From Planosporangium flavigriseum (lineage in GTDB: Bacteria > Actinomycetota > Actinomycetes > Mycobacteriales > Micromonosporaceae): 64,000 nucleotides of DNA. The position numbers were made by a program, and so were the translations under genes. The notes below the pieces were generated by a model, which worked only from the letters and a program-made list of their open reading frames with translations, was not told where the DNA came from and ran no database searches. Numbering within the stretch: the stretch's first letter is position 1; each line of letters starts with the position of its first letter. The stretch spans positions 1-64,000 of the forward strand of contig NZ_JAATVW010000002.1 of assembly GCF_011947225.1 (NCBI RefSeq), read 5' to 3'. This document shows positions 30,554-40,318 of this stretch, piece by piece.

Positions 30554-31051
30554 TCAGTGCAGCGACGCGGCGAGCTGGCTCAGTTCGGCGTCCGACGCAC
30601 GCCCCATCACGATCACCGTCCGGTCCGGCTGGCTGAGCACCAGGGCACGGTCACCGTTCGACGCGGCGTACCGACGCCACTCCTGCCCGTTCACCTGGGC
30701 TCTGCCCTCATCGCGGGCGTCGGTGCTCAACTCTGCTTTGACCAGCGCGCCCGCGGGCACGTTGCTCTCCACAAGCTGGGCCGTGCCGCCCCGTGGGCTC
30801 CGGAAGCCGACGCGCAGCACGGCACCGGCGTCGCTTCGGCGGAACACCGAACTGACCGGCTGCCAACCCGTAGGCACGGCTGGCTCGGCGACCGGGAAGG
30901 CGCTCGCGGCGCGGGCGTCGGCGTAGGCGGACGACGGGTCAACCACCGTCGGGCTCTCTCCGCCGAGGAACCGGTACACCCCGAGCAGGACTATGATCGG
31001 CACAAGCAGGACAAGTAGCGACAGCGCCATGTCGCGGGGCGAACGGCCCAT
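30554..31051 (-). CDS. DUF4245-family membrane-anchored protein
   Basis: 165 residues from the ATG at 31051; a GTG 12 codons upstream is possible. Starts [29 protein letters not shown] (membrane anchor), then an outside domain with [58 protein letters not shown], and [43 protein letters not shown]. This matches the actinobacterial DUF4245 pattern, often next to xseAB and glpX. Function unknown. Convergent with xseB, divergent from glpX. Confidence 0.85.
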   Translation of the reverse strand: MGRSPRDMALSLLVLLVPIIVLLGVYRFLGGESPTVVDPSSAYADARAASAFPVAEPAVPTGWQPVSSVFRRSDAGAVLRVGFRSPRGGTAQLVESNVPAGALVKAELSTDARDEGRAQVNGQEWRRYAASNGDRALVLSQPDRTVIVMGRASDAELSQLAASLH

Positions 31052-31209
31052 ACGACGAGGCGCTGCGGTGGGGCTGGCAGACGACACGCCTCCAATACTC
31101 CCTGATCGCCCAGGTGTCTGACGGAGCCGGCCCACCCGATCGAGCATCAACTCCTCCGATCTGCCAGGATTGCGGAATCCGCTGCTGCCCAGGGACCAGG
31201 AGGCGCCGC

Positions 31210-32247
31210 ATGAGCGAAACGAATGTCACGCCCGTCCGTAAGCCGCAGGCACCGGACCGAAATCTCGCCCTTGACCTGGTGCGCGTCACCGAGGCCGCGG
31301 CCATGGCCGCGGGGCGCTGGGTCGGACGCGGCGACAAGGAAGGCGGCGACGGCGCAGCCGTCGACGCCATGCGCCACCTGATCAACTCTGTGCCGATGCG
31401 CGGCGTCGTCGTCATCGGCGAGGGTGAGAAGGACAACGCGCCGATGCTCTACAACGGCGAGCAGGTCGGCGACGGCACCGGCGCGGAGGTCGACGTCGCG
31501 GTCGACCCGATCGACGGCACCACCCTGATGAGCAAGGGCATGCCCAACGCGCTCGCCGTCCTCGCGGTGGCCGAACGGGGAGCGATGTTCGATCCGAGCG
31601 CTGTCTTCTACATGGAGAAGCTCGCGGTCGGGCCGGAAGCCGCCGACGTGATCGACATCAACGCCCCCATCACGGAGAACCTCCGCCGGGTGGCGAAGGC
31701 CAAGCGCGGGAACGTCTCCGACGTCACGGTCTGCATCCTGGACCGGCCGCGCCACGACAAGATCGTCCACGAGATCCGTCAGACCGGCGCGCGCATCCGG
31801 TTCATCAGTGACGGCGACGTGGCGGGCGCGATCAGCGCCGCCCGGGAGGCCAGCGAGGTCGACCTGCTGGTCGGCATCGGCGGCACGCCGGAGGGGATCA
31901 TCGCGGCGGCCGCGCTCAAGTGCATGGGCGGTGCGATCCAGGCGAAGCTGTGGCCCCGCGACGAGGCCGAGCGGGAGAAGGCGCTCGCCGCCGGGCACGA
32001 CCTCGACCGGGTGCTCACCACCGACGACCTGGTCAAGGGCGAGAACATCTTCTTCTGCGCGACCGGTGTCACCAGTGGTGACCTGCTGCGCGGCGTGCGG
32101 TACCGCTCCGGTGGCGCCTACACCCAGTCGATTGTGATGCGTTCGAAGAGTGGCACGATCCGCGTGATCGACTCCTACCATCGGCTGGAGAAGCTCAACC
32201 TGTACTCAGTGGTTGACTTCGACGGTTCGCCGATCGACCGGATCTGA
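31210..32247 (+). CDS. glpX: Class II fructose-1,6-bisphosphatase
   Basis: 345 residues from the ATG at 31210. Gluconeogenic enzyme: fructose-1,6-bisphosphate to fructose-6-phosphate. Motifs: [63 protein letters not shown] (metal site DPxDGTT), [23 protein letters not shown], and a full C-terminus. The GTP-type PEPCK gene in this window supplies the other committed gluconeogenic step. A 12-bp-arm hairpin follows the stop. Confidence 0.96.
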   Translation: MSETNVTPVRKPQAPDRNLALDLVRVTEAAAMAAGRWVGRGDKEGGDGAAVDAMRHLINSVPMRGVVVIGEGEKDNAPMLYNGEQVGDGTGAEVDVAVDPIDGTTLMSKGMPNALAVLAVAERGAMFDPSAVFYMEKLAVGPEAADVIDINAPITENLRRVAKAKRGNVSDVTVCILDRPRHDKIVHEIRQTGARIRFISDGDVAGAISAAREASEVDLLVGIGGTPEGIIAAAALKCMGGAIQAKLWPRDEAEREKALAAGHDLDRVLTTDDLVKGENIFFCATGVTSGDLLRGVRYRSGGAYTQSIVMRSKSGTIRVIDSYHRLEKLNLYSVVDFDGSPIDRI

Positions 32248-32254
32248 GACAGGA

Positions 32255-32281
32255 ATCCCGGGTGCCGTCGGCACCCGGGAT
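32255..32281 (+). terminator. Hairpin terminator after glpX
   Basis: ATCCCGGGTGCC-GTC-GGCACCCGGGAT, 12-nt perfect arms, starting 8 nt after the glpX stop. Confidence 0.8.
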
Positions 32282-32329
32282 CCGGATTTAATCGCGGCCG
32301 GCCGCACCGTCCGCGGGGAAAGATCAAGT

Positions 32330-33331
32330 GTGACGACTTCGCCGTGCCCGTCCACCACCGGCAGCACAGTTTCAACTGCCTCCCTTCACCCGGCTGACAC
32401 CAATCGGCGGACCCTCGGCTTAGTGGCGGCCCTGGCCTGCGGAGCCTTGATCGCCATCCAGTCCCGCATCAACGGTGAACTGGGTGCCCGGCTGCACGAC
32501 GGGATCGCGGCGGCCGTCGTCTCGTTCGGCCTCGGCCTGCTGGCCCTCGCGGTCCTCGCGGGTGCGCTGGCACCGGTACGCCGGGGCCTCGCCGCGGTTC
32601 GCGAGGCCGTCGGCGCCGGCCACCTGCGCCGGTGGCAGTTGCTGGGCGGTGTCTGCGGTGCGCTGCTCGTTGTCAGCCAGGGGGTGACGGTGCCAGCCCT
32701 CGGCGTGGCGGTGTTCAGCGTCGCCATCGTCGCCGGCCAGTCCATCAGCAGTTTGGCCGTGGACCGGTTCGGCCTGGGCCCGACCGGCCGCCACCCGCTC
32801 ACCCCCGCCCGGATGATCGGGGCGGTGCTCACCGTCGCCGCCGTCCTCGTGGCCGTGTCCAGCCAGGCCACGAGGCCCGGCCTGCTGGCCCTGGCCGCCC
32901 TGCCGGCGCTGGCGGGTGTCGGCACCGCGTGGCAGACAGCGGTCAACGGCCTGGTACGCAAGTTCGCCGGCCTCGCCCTGTCGGCGGCGTTCATCAACTT
33001 CCTGGCCGGCACCGTCGCGCTCCTCGTCGCGTTCGCGGTGGACGTCGCCCTGCGTGGCTGGCCGACCGGCAGCCTGCCACACGAGCCCTGGCTGTACCTG
33101 GGTGGTCTGATCGGAGTCGGGTTCATCGCGGTCTCGGCCTCGATCGTGCGCTGGACCGGCGTCCTGCTCCTGAGCCTCGGCACGATCGCCGGCCAGTTGG
33201 TGGGGGCGGCCGTGATCGACTTCCTGGTGCCCGCCCACGCCCATGGACCGGGCACCAGCACGCTGATAGGGATCGCGCTCACCCTGGTCGCCGTCGGCAT
33301 CGCGGCGCTGCCGTCCCGGCACCGGTCATAA
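32330..33331 (+). CDS. DMT-superfamily YdcZ-type (DUF606-like) membrane protein
   Basis: 333 residues from the GTG at 32330 (GGGGAAAG upstream). About ten membrane segments in two similar halves: RTLGLVAALACGALIAIQSRINGELGARLHDGIAAAVVSFGLGLLALAVLA... and LALAALPALAGVGTAWQTAVNGLVRKFAGLALSAAFINFLAGTVALLVAF.... The motifs IQSRINGELG and QTAVNG..... with SFGLGLL/NFLAGT are the internal repeat of DUF606 transporters (drug/metabolite superfamily). Substrate unknown. Confidence 0.85.
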   Translation: MTTSPCPSTTGSTVSTASLHPADTNRRTLGLVAALACGALIAIQSRINGELGARLHDGIAAAVVSFGLGLLALAVLAGALAPVRRGLAAVREAVGAGHLRRWQLLGGVCGALLVVSQGVTVPALGVAVFSVAIVAGQSISSLAVDRFGLGPTGRHPLTPARMIGAVLTVAAVLVAVSSQATRPGLLALAALPALAGVGTAWQTAVNGLVRKFAGLALSAAFINFLAGTVALLVAFAVDVALRGWPTGSLPHEPWLYLGGLIGVGFIAVSASIVRWTGVLLLSLGTIAGQLVGAAVIDFLVPAHAHGPGTSTLIGIALTLVAVGIAALPSRHRS

Positions 33332-33343
33332 CGCCGGCGCCGG

Positions 33344-34264
33344 TCACGATCGGGCGGCCCTGGCCACCTCGCTGAGGGCGGTGTCCAGGTCGGTGGCGAC
33401 GAGCCCGAAGGTCCGGGTGGCAGCCGAGGAGTCCAGCTCGAACGGCGCGTAGAACTGGTAGTCCATCTCGACCAGTTCGCGCACCATGGGCACGAACGGC
33501 GCGATCATCCGGGGCAGCCATCGCGGGATGCCGGTGACCTTGGCGTTCGGCTGGCCGGCGAGGCGGAAGTACCGCTGGGCGAGCTCGCGGATGGTGACCG
33601 GCGGGTTGGTCGGCACGTGCCACGCCCTGCCCCACGCCCGCTCGTCCCGCGCGGCCGTGATCAGCATGCGCGCGGTGTCGCCGGTGTACGTGAAGCTGTG
33701 CGGCAGGTCGATGTCGGCGGGCACCCGCGCGGTCCGACCCGCCGCGAGGGCGGGGACCACGGCCAGCGTCAGCACCGATTGCGCGCCCGCGCCGACGTAG
33801 TCCGAGGCCCGCACCTCCGTCACGCGTACCCGGCCGGCGTTGTGCGCGGCGAGGGCGTCCTGCCACATCTTCCCGCGTACCCGACCCTTGCGCCCGGTCG
33901 CGGCCAGCGGGGTTTCTTCGGTCATCGGGCCGCTCACCGGCCCGTACCCGTACAGGTTGCTCGTGGTCGCGAGCACGGCGCCGCTGGCCTCGGCGGCGCT
34001 CAGCAAGGCGGCCGCCAGCGGCGGCCAGTCGCTGAGCCAGCGGGTGTACGTGGGGTTCGCGCAGTTGTAGAGGGCGGCCGCGCCGGACGTCAGCTCACGC
34101 AACCGGGTGGCGTCGGCGGCGTCCGCGGCGACGCGCTCGATGGCGGGGTGTTCCGGCCCGCTTCCGCTCCGGGTGACGAGCCGGACCCGCTCGCCCTGGT
34201 CGGCGAGGAGGGTGGCGACACCGGTCCCGATCGGGCCAGCACCAACAACGACATGCAGCGACAT
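33344..34264 (-). CDS. NAD-dependent epimerase/dehydratase-like (extended SDR) protein
   Basis: 306 residues. Rossmann opening LHVVVGAGPIGTGVATLLADQGERVRLVTRSG (GxGxxGxxxA); ALYNCANPTYTRWLSDWPPL replaces the usual middle; LATTSNLYGYGP supplies the serine-tyrosine region, but the YxxxK pair is not obvious (KGRVRGKMWQDAL follows). Later SFTYTGDTARMLITAARDERAWGRAWHVPTNPPVTIRELAQRYFRLAGQP is typical of extended SDRs. Divergent from a TetR gene; two 13-bp palindromes lie between them, one immediately upstream of this start, so it is the likely target of that regulator. Confidence 0.85.
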   Translation of the reverse strand: MSLHVVVGAGPIGTGVATLLADQGERVRLVTRSGSGPEHPAIERVAADAADATRLRELTSGAAALYNCANPTYTRWLSDWPPLAAALLSAAEASGAVLATTSNLYGYGPVSGPMTEETPLAATGRKGRVRGKMWQDALAAHNAGRVRVTEVRASDYVGAGAQSVLTLAVVPALAAGRTARVPADIDLPHSFTYTGDTARMLITAARDERAWGRAWHVPTNPPVTIRELAQRYFRLAGQPNAKVTGIPRWLPRMIAPFVPMVRELVEMDYQFYAPFELDSSAATRTFGLVATDLDTALSEVARAARS

Positions 34265-34280
34265 GATGGGGTCTCCTTTT

Positions 34281-34347
34281 AGAGCACTGCTCTCTGTTGC
34301 GAACAACAGTCCCACTATCGTGGCAACAAAGTCAAGAGCAGTGCTCT
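34281..34347. promoter_or_regulatory. Two TetR operator palindromes
   Basis: AGAGCACTGCTCT (34281-34293) and AGAGCAGTGCTCT (34335-34347), near-identical 13-mers 54 bp apart in the divergent promoter region. One flanks each gene's start region. The GGAG-like ribosome site of the epimerase gene lies directly next to the first. Confidence 0.8.
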
Positions 34348-34389
34348 CAAAACGTGCTAGCGCTCCGAAGCTGTGCGACACTTGATCGC

Positions 34390-35082
34390 ATGACCGCCGC
34401 TTCAATCCGTGCCCGGGTGCGCGCCGAAATGACCGAGGAGATCAAGGCCACCGCCCGGCGCCACCTCGCCGCGGACGGCGCCAACCTCTCACTCCGCGCG
34501 GTCGCCCGCGAGCTGGGCATGGTGTCGTCCGCGATCTACCGCTACTTCGCCAGCCGAGATGAGCTGCTCACCGCGCTCATCGTCGACGCGTACAACGCAC
34601 TGGGCGAGGCCGCCGAGCGGGCCGAAGCCGCCGTCGACCGCGCCGACCTGCTCGGCCGGTGGCTGACCGCCTGCCGGGCGGTACGCGGGTGGGCGCTGGA
34701 GCACCCGCACGAGTACGCGCTGATCTACGGCAGCCCCGTCCCGGGCTACGCGGCGCCGGCGGACACCGTTCCGCCGGCCAGCCGGGTACCGGTGCTCATC
34801 ACCGGCATCCTGCACGACGGCTTCCAGGCCGGGAGGCTCGCGGCCGACCAGGGCGAGCCGGTGCCCGAGCCGCTGCGCCCGGACCTGGCCGCCCTCAGCG
34901 AGGAGGTGGGAGTCGAGGTGCCCCCGACGCTGTTGGCCCGCGGCATGACCGCCTGGCTGCAACTCTTCGGTGCCGTGAGTTTCGAAGTGTTCGGGCAGCT
35001 CAATAACGTCATCGGAGAACGGGAGAGCTTCTTCGAGTACCAGATGAGGTCGGCGGCCAGGGTGGTCGGCCTGGAAGGCTGA
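34390..35082 (+). CDS. TetR-family transcriptional regulator
   Basis: 230 residues. N-terminal HTH: EIKATARRHLAADGANLSLRAVARELGMVSSAIYRYFASRDELLTALIVDAYNALGEAAE. The C-terminal domain (LGRWLTACRAVRGWALEHPHEYALIYGSPVPGYAAPADTV... MTAWLQLFGAVSFEVFGQL) is of the WHG type common in actinomycetes. It probably represses itself and the divergent SDR gene through the paired AGAGCA-n-TGCTCT sites. Confidence 0.92.
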   Translation: MTAASIRARVRAEMTEEIKATARRHLAADGANLSLRAVARELGMVSSAIYRYFASRDELLTALIVDAYNALGEAAERAEAAVDRADLLGRWLTACRAVRGWALEHPHEYALIYGSPVPGYAAPADTVPPASRVPVLITGILHDGFQAGRLAADQGEPVPEPLRPDLAALSEEVGVEVPPTLLARGMTAWLQLFGAVSFEVFGQLNNVIGERESFFEYQMRSAARVVGLEG

Positions 35083-35085
35083 CAC

Positions 35086-36054
35086 TCAGCCGTTCTCGGA
35101 TGAGTGACCGGGGAACAGATGCGCGCCCGGGTTGATCTCCACCGCCGCGTTGTTGACGGCGGTCGCCGCCTCGCCGAAGCCGGTGGCGATGAGACGGACC
35201 TTCCCCGGGTACTCGCTGATGTCCCCGGCGGCGTAGACGCGCGGCAGGTTGGTCGCCATCGTGGTGTTCACCAGAATGTTGCGCCTGGCGAGGTCGAAGC
35301 CCCAGGTGGCGAGCGGCCCGAGGTCGGCGGTGAACCCCAGGGCCGCCACGATGGTGTCGGCGCACAACTCCCGGGTCTCGCCACCCCGGAGGGTCACGTC
35401 CACGCCCTCGACGCGCTCGTTGCCCCGGATCTTGGACACCTCGGCGTTGACGATCAGGGGGATCCCCAGCCCCTGGACCCGGGCGACGGTGCCGGGGTGG
35501 GCGCGGAACTTGTCCCGGCGATGCACCAGGGTGATCGAATTGGCGATCGGCTGGAGCGACAGCGCCCAGTCGAACGCCGAGTCACCACCCCCGACGATGA
35601 CCACGTCATGACCGGCGAGCTCGGCGAGCCGAGGTACGAAGTAGACAATCCCCGCACCGCTGAATCCGGCCGCCGCGGGCAGCGGTCGGGCGGTGAAACT
35701 ACCCATACCGCCAGTGACGATGATGGCGCCGCACTGCAGCACCTCGCCCGTCGACAGGGTGAGCACCGGCTTCCCGTCCACGTAGGTCAATTCCTCGGCC
35801 CGGGCACCGAGCAGGTAATCCGGATTGAACGCGGCGGCCTGTTCGACCAGGTTCGCGACCAGCTCACGGCCCTTGACCGCGGGGAACCCCGCCACGTCGT
35901 AGATCACTTTTTCCGGGTACATCGCTGAGACCTGACCACCCGGCTCGGGCAGCGCGTCGATCACAGCCACGGACAGGCCGCGGAACCCCGCGTAGTACGC
36001 GGCGAACAGCCCGGTGGGGCCGGCACCCACAATGGCCACGTCGATCTCGCGCAT
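35086..36054 (-). CDS. Ferredoxin/flavodoxin-NADP reductase (thioredoxin-reductase-like type)
   Basis: 322 residues from the ATG at 36054 (GAGGAG upstream). FAD site VAIVGAGPTGLFAAYYAGFRG, GGQVSAMYPEKVIYDVAGFP, NAD(P) site VVIVGGGDSAFDWALSL, and C-terminal PRVYAAGDISEYPGKVRLIATGFGEAATAVNNAA. The CxxC of thioredoxin reductase is absent (the matching segment is SGAGIVYFVPR), and the whole matches the TrxR-like FNR (YumC) group, which moves electrons between NADPH and ferredoxin. Ends 3 nt from the convergent TetR gene. Confidence 0.9.
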   Translation of the reverse strand: MREIDVAIVGAGPTGLFAAYYAGFRGLSVAVIDALPEPGGQVSAMYPEKVIYDVAGFPAVKGRELVANLVEQAAAFNPDYLLGARAEELTYVDGKPVLTLSTGEVLQCGAIIVTGGMGSFTARPLPAAAGFSGAGIVYFVPRLAELAGHDVVIVGGGDSAFDWALSLQPIANSITLVHRRDKFRAHPGTVARVQGLGIPLIVNAEVSKIRGNERVEGVDVTLRGGETRELCADTIVAALGFTADLGPLATWGFDLARRNILVNTTMATNLPRVYAAGDISEYPGKVRLIATGFGEAATAVNNAAVEINPGAHLFPGHSSENG

Positions 36055-36145
36055 TAGACAGCTCCTCGCAAGGCGGCGGGTTGCCATGAACGTACGACCA
36101 CCCTTCCCCGCCGGCAATGGACCTCACCTGCGCTTTAGCGCGATT

Positions 36146-36841
36146 TCAGGAAACAGGCAGGCTCAGCGCGCCCTCCTCCCCACTGGCCGGCACCTGCGCG
36201 CGTGCACGCGGTCGCCGGCGCCGAAAGAGCACCGCCGCGACCATGCCGCCGACAAGCCCACACAGGTGCCCCTGCCAGGAGATCGTGGAGTCGACGCCGG
36301 GCAGCACGCCGACCAGTTGCCAGCCGTACAGCAGACCGATCAGCAGCGCGACCGCGATGTTCCACCAGGAGCGCTCGACGACGCCGCGCACCACCAGCAG
36401 TCCGAAGTAGCCGAAGATGACGCCGCTGGCCCCCACGACGACCGTTCGGGGGTCGCCGATGAACCACACCCCGAGCCCGCTGGCCACGGCGATGAAGGCC
36501 GTGGCCGCGAGGAACCGCCGGGTGCCCGCCGCGAGGACGAACGTACCGAGCAGGATCAGCGGCACGCTGTTAGCCGTGACGTGCTCGAAGCTCGCGTGCA
36601 GGAACGGCGCCAGGACGACGCCGTCGAGGCCCTGGAGGGTGTGCGGCTGCACCCCGCCGTCGCGCCGCAGACGATGGGCGGTCAGGTTGTCGAGCAGTTG
36701 GATCCCGAACAGCACGGGTACGAACGCGCACATCGCCACGAACGCACGGCCGATCGAGGAGTAGAACGCGTCGCCGCCGAACGACCGCGGATCACGCTCG
36801 CGCGTACGGGAAATCGACGAAGGTGCCTCGTCTGTCGTCAC
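36146..36841 (-). CDS. Rhomboid-family intramembrane serine protease
   Basis: 231 residues, six to seven membrane segments. Catalytic serine in VVGASGVIFGYFGLL (GxSG) and catalytic histidine in WQGHLCGLVGGMVAAV; ASFEHVTANSVPLILLGTFV gives the H..xN region of TM2. Loop 1 (LQGLDGVVLAPFLHASFEHV) matches the family. Should be active; substrates unknown. Confidence 0.92.
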   Translation of the reverse strand: MTTDEAPSSISRTRERDPRSFGGDAFYSSIGRAFVAMCAFVPVLFGIQLLDNLTAHRLRRDGGVQPHTLQGLDGVVLAPFLHASFEHVTANSVPLILLGTFVLAAGTRRFLAATAFIAVASGLGVWFIGDPRTVVVGASGVIFGYFGLLVVRGVVERSWWNIAVALLIGLLYGWQLVGVLPGVDSTISWQGHLCGLVGGMVAAVLFRRRRPRARAQVPASGEEGALSLPVS

Positions 36842-36903
36842 ACAACCCGTGTTACCAGTTCCGTAGGCAGACCGCTACCAGCGAACCGGTATTCGACTAC
36901 TGG

Positions 36904-37578
36904 TCAGTAGTAGCCCTTGGCCCGGAAGGTGGACCAGGCGCCGCACGGGGTCTTGTACTTGGTCTTGATGTAGTTGAGGCCCCATTTGATCTGCGTCGCC
37001 GGGTTGGTCCGCCAGTCCGCGCCGTACGCGGCCATCTTCGAACCCGGGAGGGCCTGCGGGATGCCGTAGGCGCCGGTCGAGGCGTTCCCGGCGCTCGTCC
37101 GCCAGCCGCTCTCCTTCTGCCACAGGTTGTTCAGGCACGGCATCTGGTCCAGTCCGTAGCCGGCGTCCAACATCAGCGCGCACCCGATCGCGACGTTCCC
37201 GCTGTACTCCGAACAGGAGGCCGGGATCGGCCCGAACGGCGACGGGGACGCCTTGGCGCTCGCGCTGGCGCTGGGCCTGGCCTGCGCCTTCGCGCTCGGA
37301 CTCTGCGCCGCCTTCGCCTGGTCGGCGGCCACGGATGCGGCGGCGTCCGCCTTGGCCTGCGCCTCCCGCTGAGCCGCCCGCGAGACGGCGGAGATCCGAT
37401 CCCGCTCGGCCGCGGCGCGCAGGTCTTCCTGCGCAGGCTGAGCGGTGTGGGCCGCTCGGAGGATCCGTTCCTGGGACTGGCGGGCGGCGCTCAGCTGCGC
37501 CCCGGCCACCACGCCCAGAAGGAGCATGGCGACGGAGAGCATCCGAAACACACCGACCCGGTGCCACGGCCGGACCAC
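36904..37578 (-). CDS. Secreted lytic transglycosylase-like (Apf/SLT-type) protein
   Basis: 224 residues. N-terminal signal anchor (VFRMLSVAMLLLGVVAGAQLSAA), an Ala/Gln/Lys-rich coiled region, a Ser/Ala/Pro linker, and a C-terminal domain LDQMPCLNNLWQKESGWRTSAGNASTGAYGIPQALPGSKMAAYGADWRTNPATQIKWGLNYIKTKYKTPCGAWSTFRAKGYY. The E in WQKESGW is the expected catalytic acid, and G(A)YGIPQALPG..M plus NP..QI.WGL.YI are the lysozyme-like landmarks. It likely trims peptidoglycan. Two conserved cysteines (MPCLNN, TPCGAW) may pair. Confidence 0.88.
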   Translation of the reverse strand: MVRPWHRVGVFRMLSVAMLLLGVVAGAQLSAARQSQERILRAAHTAQPAQEDLRAAAERDRISAVSRAAQREAQAKADAAASVAADQAKAAQSPSAKAQARPSASASAKASPSPFGPIPASCSEYSGNVAIGCALMLDAGYGLDQMPCLNNLWQKESGWRTSAGNASTGAYGIPQALPGSKMAAYGADWRTNPATQIKWGLNYIKTKYKTPCGAWSTFRAKGYY

Positions 37579-37810
37579 TTACGGTTCCCTTCGTCGGGGA
37601 CAACTACGGGCACGCTACCGCCGGCGTGGCTCCGCCAGGCACTATCACCGGCCGAAACGGACGAATCGTGACCGATCGGCCGACCCCGGCAGGAGCCACC
37701 ATCACCAGAACTCGATGTCGTGCACCGACGGGTACCCTGACCTAGATCGAGCCAGAGGGCTAAGCGGCGGCGCGAGTTTGTGACTGACCTCACGTCAAGA
37801 ATCGGGCAAA

Positions 37811-39214
37811 TTACCGCGCAAAGGGCAGGTCCTCCAGCAGATCCGTGATGACCTCCGCGATCGGCGAGCGCTCCGACCGGGTCAGGGTGACGTGGGCGAA
37901 CATCGGATGCCCCTTCAGCGCCTCGATGACGGCCGCGATGCCGTCGTGCCGCCCGACCCGCAGGTTGTCCCGCTGGGCCACGTCGTGCGTGAGCACCACC
38001 CGGGAGTTCTGACCGATCCGGGAGAGCACCGTCAGCAGCACGCCCCGCTCCAGCGACTGGGCCTCGTCCACGATCACGAACGCGTCGTGCAGGCTCCGGC
38101 CCCGGATGTGCGTCAACGGCAGCACCTCGAGCATGCCCCGCGCCGCGACCTCCTCCATGACGTTCTCGTGCACCAGCGCACCGAGGGTGTCGTAGACGGC
38201 CTGACCCCACGGCGACATCTTCTCGGCCTCGTTGCCCGGCAGGTAGCCCAGCTCCTGACCGCCCACCGCGTACAGCGGGCGGAACACGAGGACCTTCTTG
38301 TACTTACGCCGCTCCATCACCTGCTCAAGCCCGGCGCACAGCGCCAGGGCGGATTTGCCGGTGCCCGCGCGCCCGCCCAGCGACACGATCCCCACCGACT
38401 CGTCCAGCAGCACGTCCAGCGCGATGCGCTGCTCCGCTGAGCGTCCCCGTACGCCGAACGCCTCCCGGTCGCCGCGTACCAGCCGCACCGACTTGTCCGG
38501 CCCGACCCGGCCCAGCGCCGATCCGTTGCTCGAGTGCAGCACCAGGCCGGTGTGGCACGGCAGGTCGCCGGCGCCGTCCAACTCCAGCGCCTCCCCCGCG
38601 TACAGCTGGGCCACCTGTTCGGCGGAGATCTCCAACTCCGCCATGCCGGTCCAGGTCGGGTCGGCCACCTGGCCGTGGCGGTACTCGTCGGTCGCCAACC
38701 CCACCGCGGCCGCCTTGACCCGCAGCGGCATGTCCTTGGTCACCAGGGTCACGTCGCCCCCCTCATGCGAGAGCCCGAGCGCGACCGACAGGATGCGGGC
38801 GTCGTTCGTCTCGGCGCGGAAGCCCGGCGGCAGGATTCCCGGATCCGAGTGGTTGAGCTCCACCCGCAGCGTGCCGCCCGCGTCGGTCACCGGCAGCGCC
38901 TCGTCGAGCCGTCCGTGCTTGACCCTCAGCTCGTCGAGGAAGCGCAGCGAACGGCGGGCGAAGTAGCCGAGCTCCGGGTGGTGGCGCTTACCTTCCAGCT
39001 CGGAGATCACGACCAGCGGGATGACGACCTCGTGCTCGGCGAAGCGCAGGTACGCACCGGGGTCGGAGAGCAGCACGGAGGTGTCGAGGACGAAAGTGCG
39101 AAGCGCTGGTCCGCCCCCGTCGTCAGGGCCGGTGGCCACCGTACGACGGGAGGTAGCGGATCTGCGGCGGGTCGAAGTCGAAGCGCTCTTGGCGGTGCGC
39201 GGACGCTCAGTCAC
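37811..39214 (-). CDS. PhoH-family ATPase with N-terminal PIN domain
   Basis: 467 residues from the GTG at 39214. PIN domain about 38-180: [14 protein letters not shown] (D44), [35 protein letters not shown], so all four acidic positions look present. Then a linker and the PhoH ATPase with Walker [12 protein letters not shown] (280-290) and Walker [10 protein letters not shown] (379-387). PhoH2-type proteins act as RNA helicases with an RNase domain. No antitoxin-like small gene precedes it here. Confidence 0.93.
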   Translation of the reverse strand: MTERPRTAKSASTSTRRRSATSRRTVATGPDDGGGPALRTFVLDTSVLLSDPGAYLRFAEHEVVIPLVVISELEGKRHHPELGYFARRSLRFLDELRVKHGRLDEALPVTDAGGTLRVELNHSDPGILPPGFRAETNDARILSVALGLSHEGGDVTLVTKDMPLRVKAAAVGLATDEYRHGQVADPTWTGMAELEISAEQVAQLYAGEALELDGAGDLPCHTGLVLHSSNGSALGRVGPDKSVRLVRGDREAFGVRGRSAEQRIALDVLLDESVGIVSLGGRAGTGKSALALCAGLEQVMERRKYKKVLVFRPLYAVGGQELGYLPGNEAEKMSPWGQAVYDTLGALVHENVMEEVAARGMLEVLPLTHIRGRSLHDAFVIVDEAQSLERGVLLTVLSRIGQNSRVVLTHDVAQRDNLRVGRHDGIAAVIEALKGHPMFAHVTLTRSERSPIAEVITDLLEDLPFAR

Positions 39215-39471
39215 GAGGCAACTCCCGGTGGGCGTCACCCCGGTGCCCACGTGCGGCAACCATCCGGTGCCCGGCACGGGGTCGGGTGTGGGCCCCGTGG
39301 CAGCGTACGCGCGGTTCCGGGCCTCCCGGGTGGCCCGGGAAGACCCCGGCCCACACCAGAGAAGGTAGGCGGAGTCCGCAGTTTCGGCTAGCCGTGACAC
39401 ACCGAGGGTTCATTACACACTCACCCGGGATGGGAGGTGTTGCCCAGATACGCCCTCCTAGGCTGAAGGGC

Positions 39472-40314
39472 ATGCCTCCCCTCGACACGGCCCAGGAACC
39501 ATCAGGCCAGCAGGCCCCGCTGTCCCCCACAGCGGCGCTCAAGGCCACCGCCGAGCGCGCGGACAACTGCGTGTTCTTCTTCGACTTCGACGGCACCCTC
39601 GCGCCGATCCAGGACGATCCCAACGCCGTCCAGGTCACGCCGGGCGTCCTGGAGGCGATCTCCGAACTGGCCGCCCGCGTCCGGCGCGTGAGCCTGGTGT
39701 CCGCGCGGCCGGTGGACTTCCTGCGCAGCCGGTTCCCCGACGTTCCGCTGACCCTGCACGGCCTGTACGGGCTGGAGAGCCAGTACGTTCCCGGCAAGAC
39801 CATCACCTACCCGCCGGCCCTGCCGTTCGCCGACCTGATGACCGAACTGGCCCGGCGCGCCGAGCGCGAACTGCCCGACGAGGTACTGGTGGAGTTCAAG
39901 CGACTGTCCGTGGCGCTGCACTACCGGTCGGCTCCGGAACTGCGGGACGCGGTGCACGCCTGGGCACAGGACCAGGCGAGCCGGCACGGCCTGCGCGAGC
40001 AGGAGGGCCGGATGGTGATCGAGTTGAAGCCGTCGGTCCAGCGGGACAAGGGCAGCGTCGTCGCCGAGGAGATCGAGGACTTCTCCTGCGCCTGGTACTT
40101 CGGGGACGACCTGGGCGACCTCGCCGCGTTCCGGGCGCTGGCCGTCCGCGAGGCCGCGGACCCGAACTTCCTCGGAGTACGGGTGGCCGTGCGAAACCCG
40201 GAGACGGGTGCCGAGGTGGCCGCCGCGGCCGACCTGCACCTGGAAGGGCCGGCTGCGGTACCCGCGTTCCTGCGGGAGGCGCTTACCCTGCTCCCCCGCC
40301 GCGACAAGCCGTAA
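39472..40314 (+). CDS. otsB: Trehalose-6-phosphate phosphatase
   Basis: 280 residues from the ATG at 39472. HAD-fold phosphatase releasing trehalose from trehalose-6-phosphate. HAD motif I FFFDFDGTLAPI, motif II region VSLVSARPV, GLYGLES, motif III lysine in ELKPSVQRDKGSVV, and motif IV WYFGDDLGDLAAF. No otsA in the window. Ends 4 nt from the convergent prenyltransferase gene. Confidence 0.92.
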   Translation: MPPLDTAQEPSGQQAPLSPTAALKATAERADNCVFFFDFDGTLAPIQDDPNAVQVTPGVLEAISELAARVRRVSLVSARPVDFLRSRFPDVPLTLHGLYGLESQYVPGKTITYPPALPFADLMTELARRAERELPDEVLVEFKRLSVALHYRSAPELRDAVHAWAQDQASRHGLREQEGRMVIELKPSVQRDKGSVVAEEIEDFSCAWYFGDDLGDLAAFRALAVREAADPNFLGVRVAVRNPETGAEVAAAADLHLEGPAAVPAFLREALTLLPRRDKP

Positions 40315-40318
40315 CGGC

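Noticed and set aside
37579-37810. Possible ydaO (c-di-AMP) riboswitch before the lytic transglycosylase gene
   Set aside because: Such genes often have one in actinomycetes, but I could not find the conserved blocks on the minus strand; only a GGGAACC near the start was similar.
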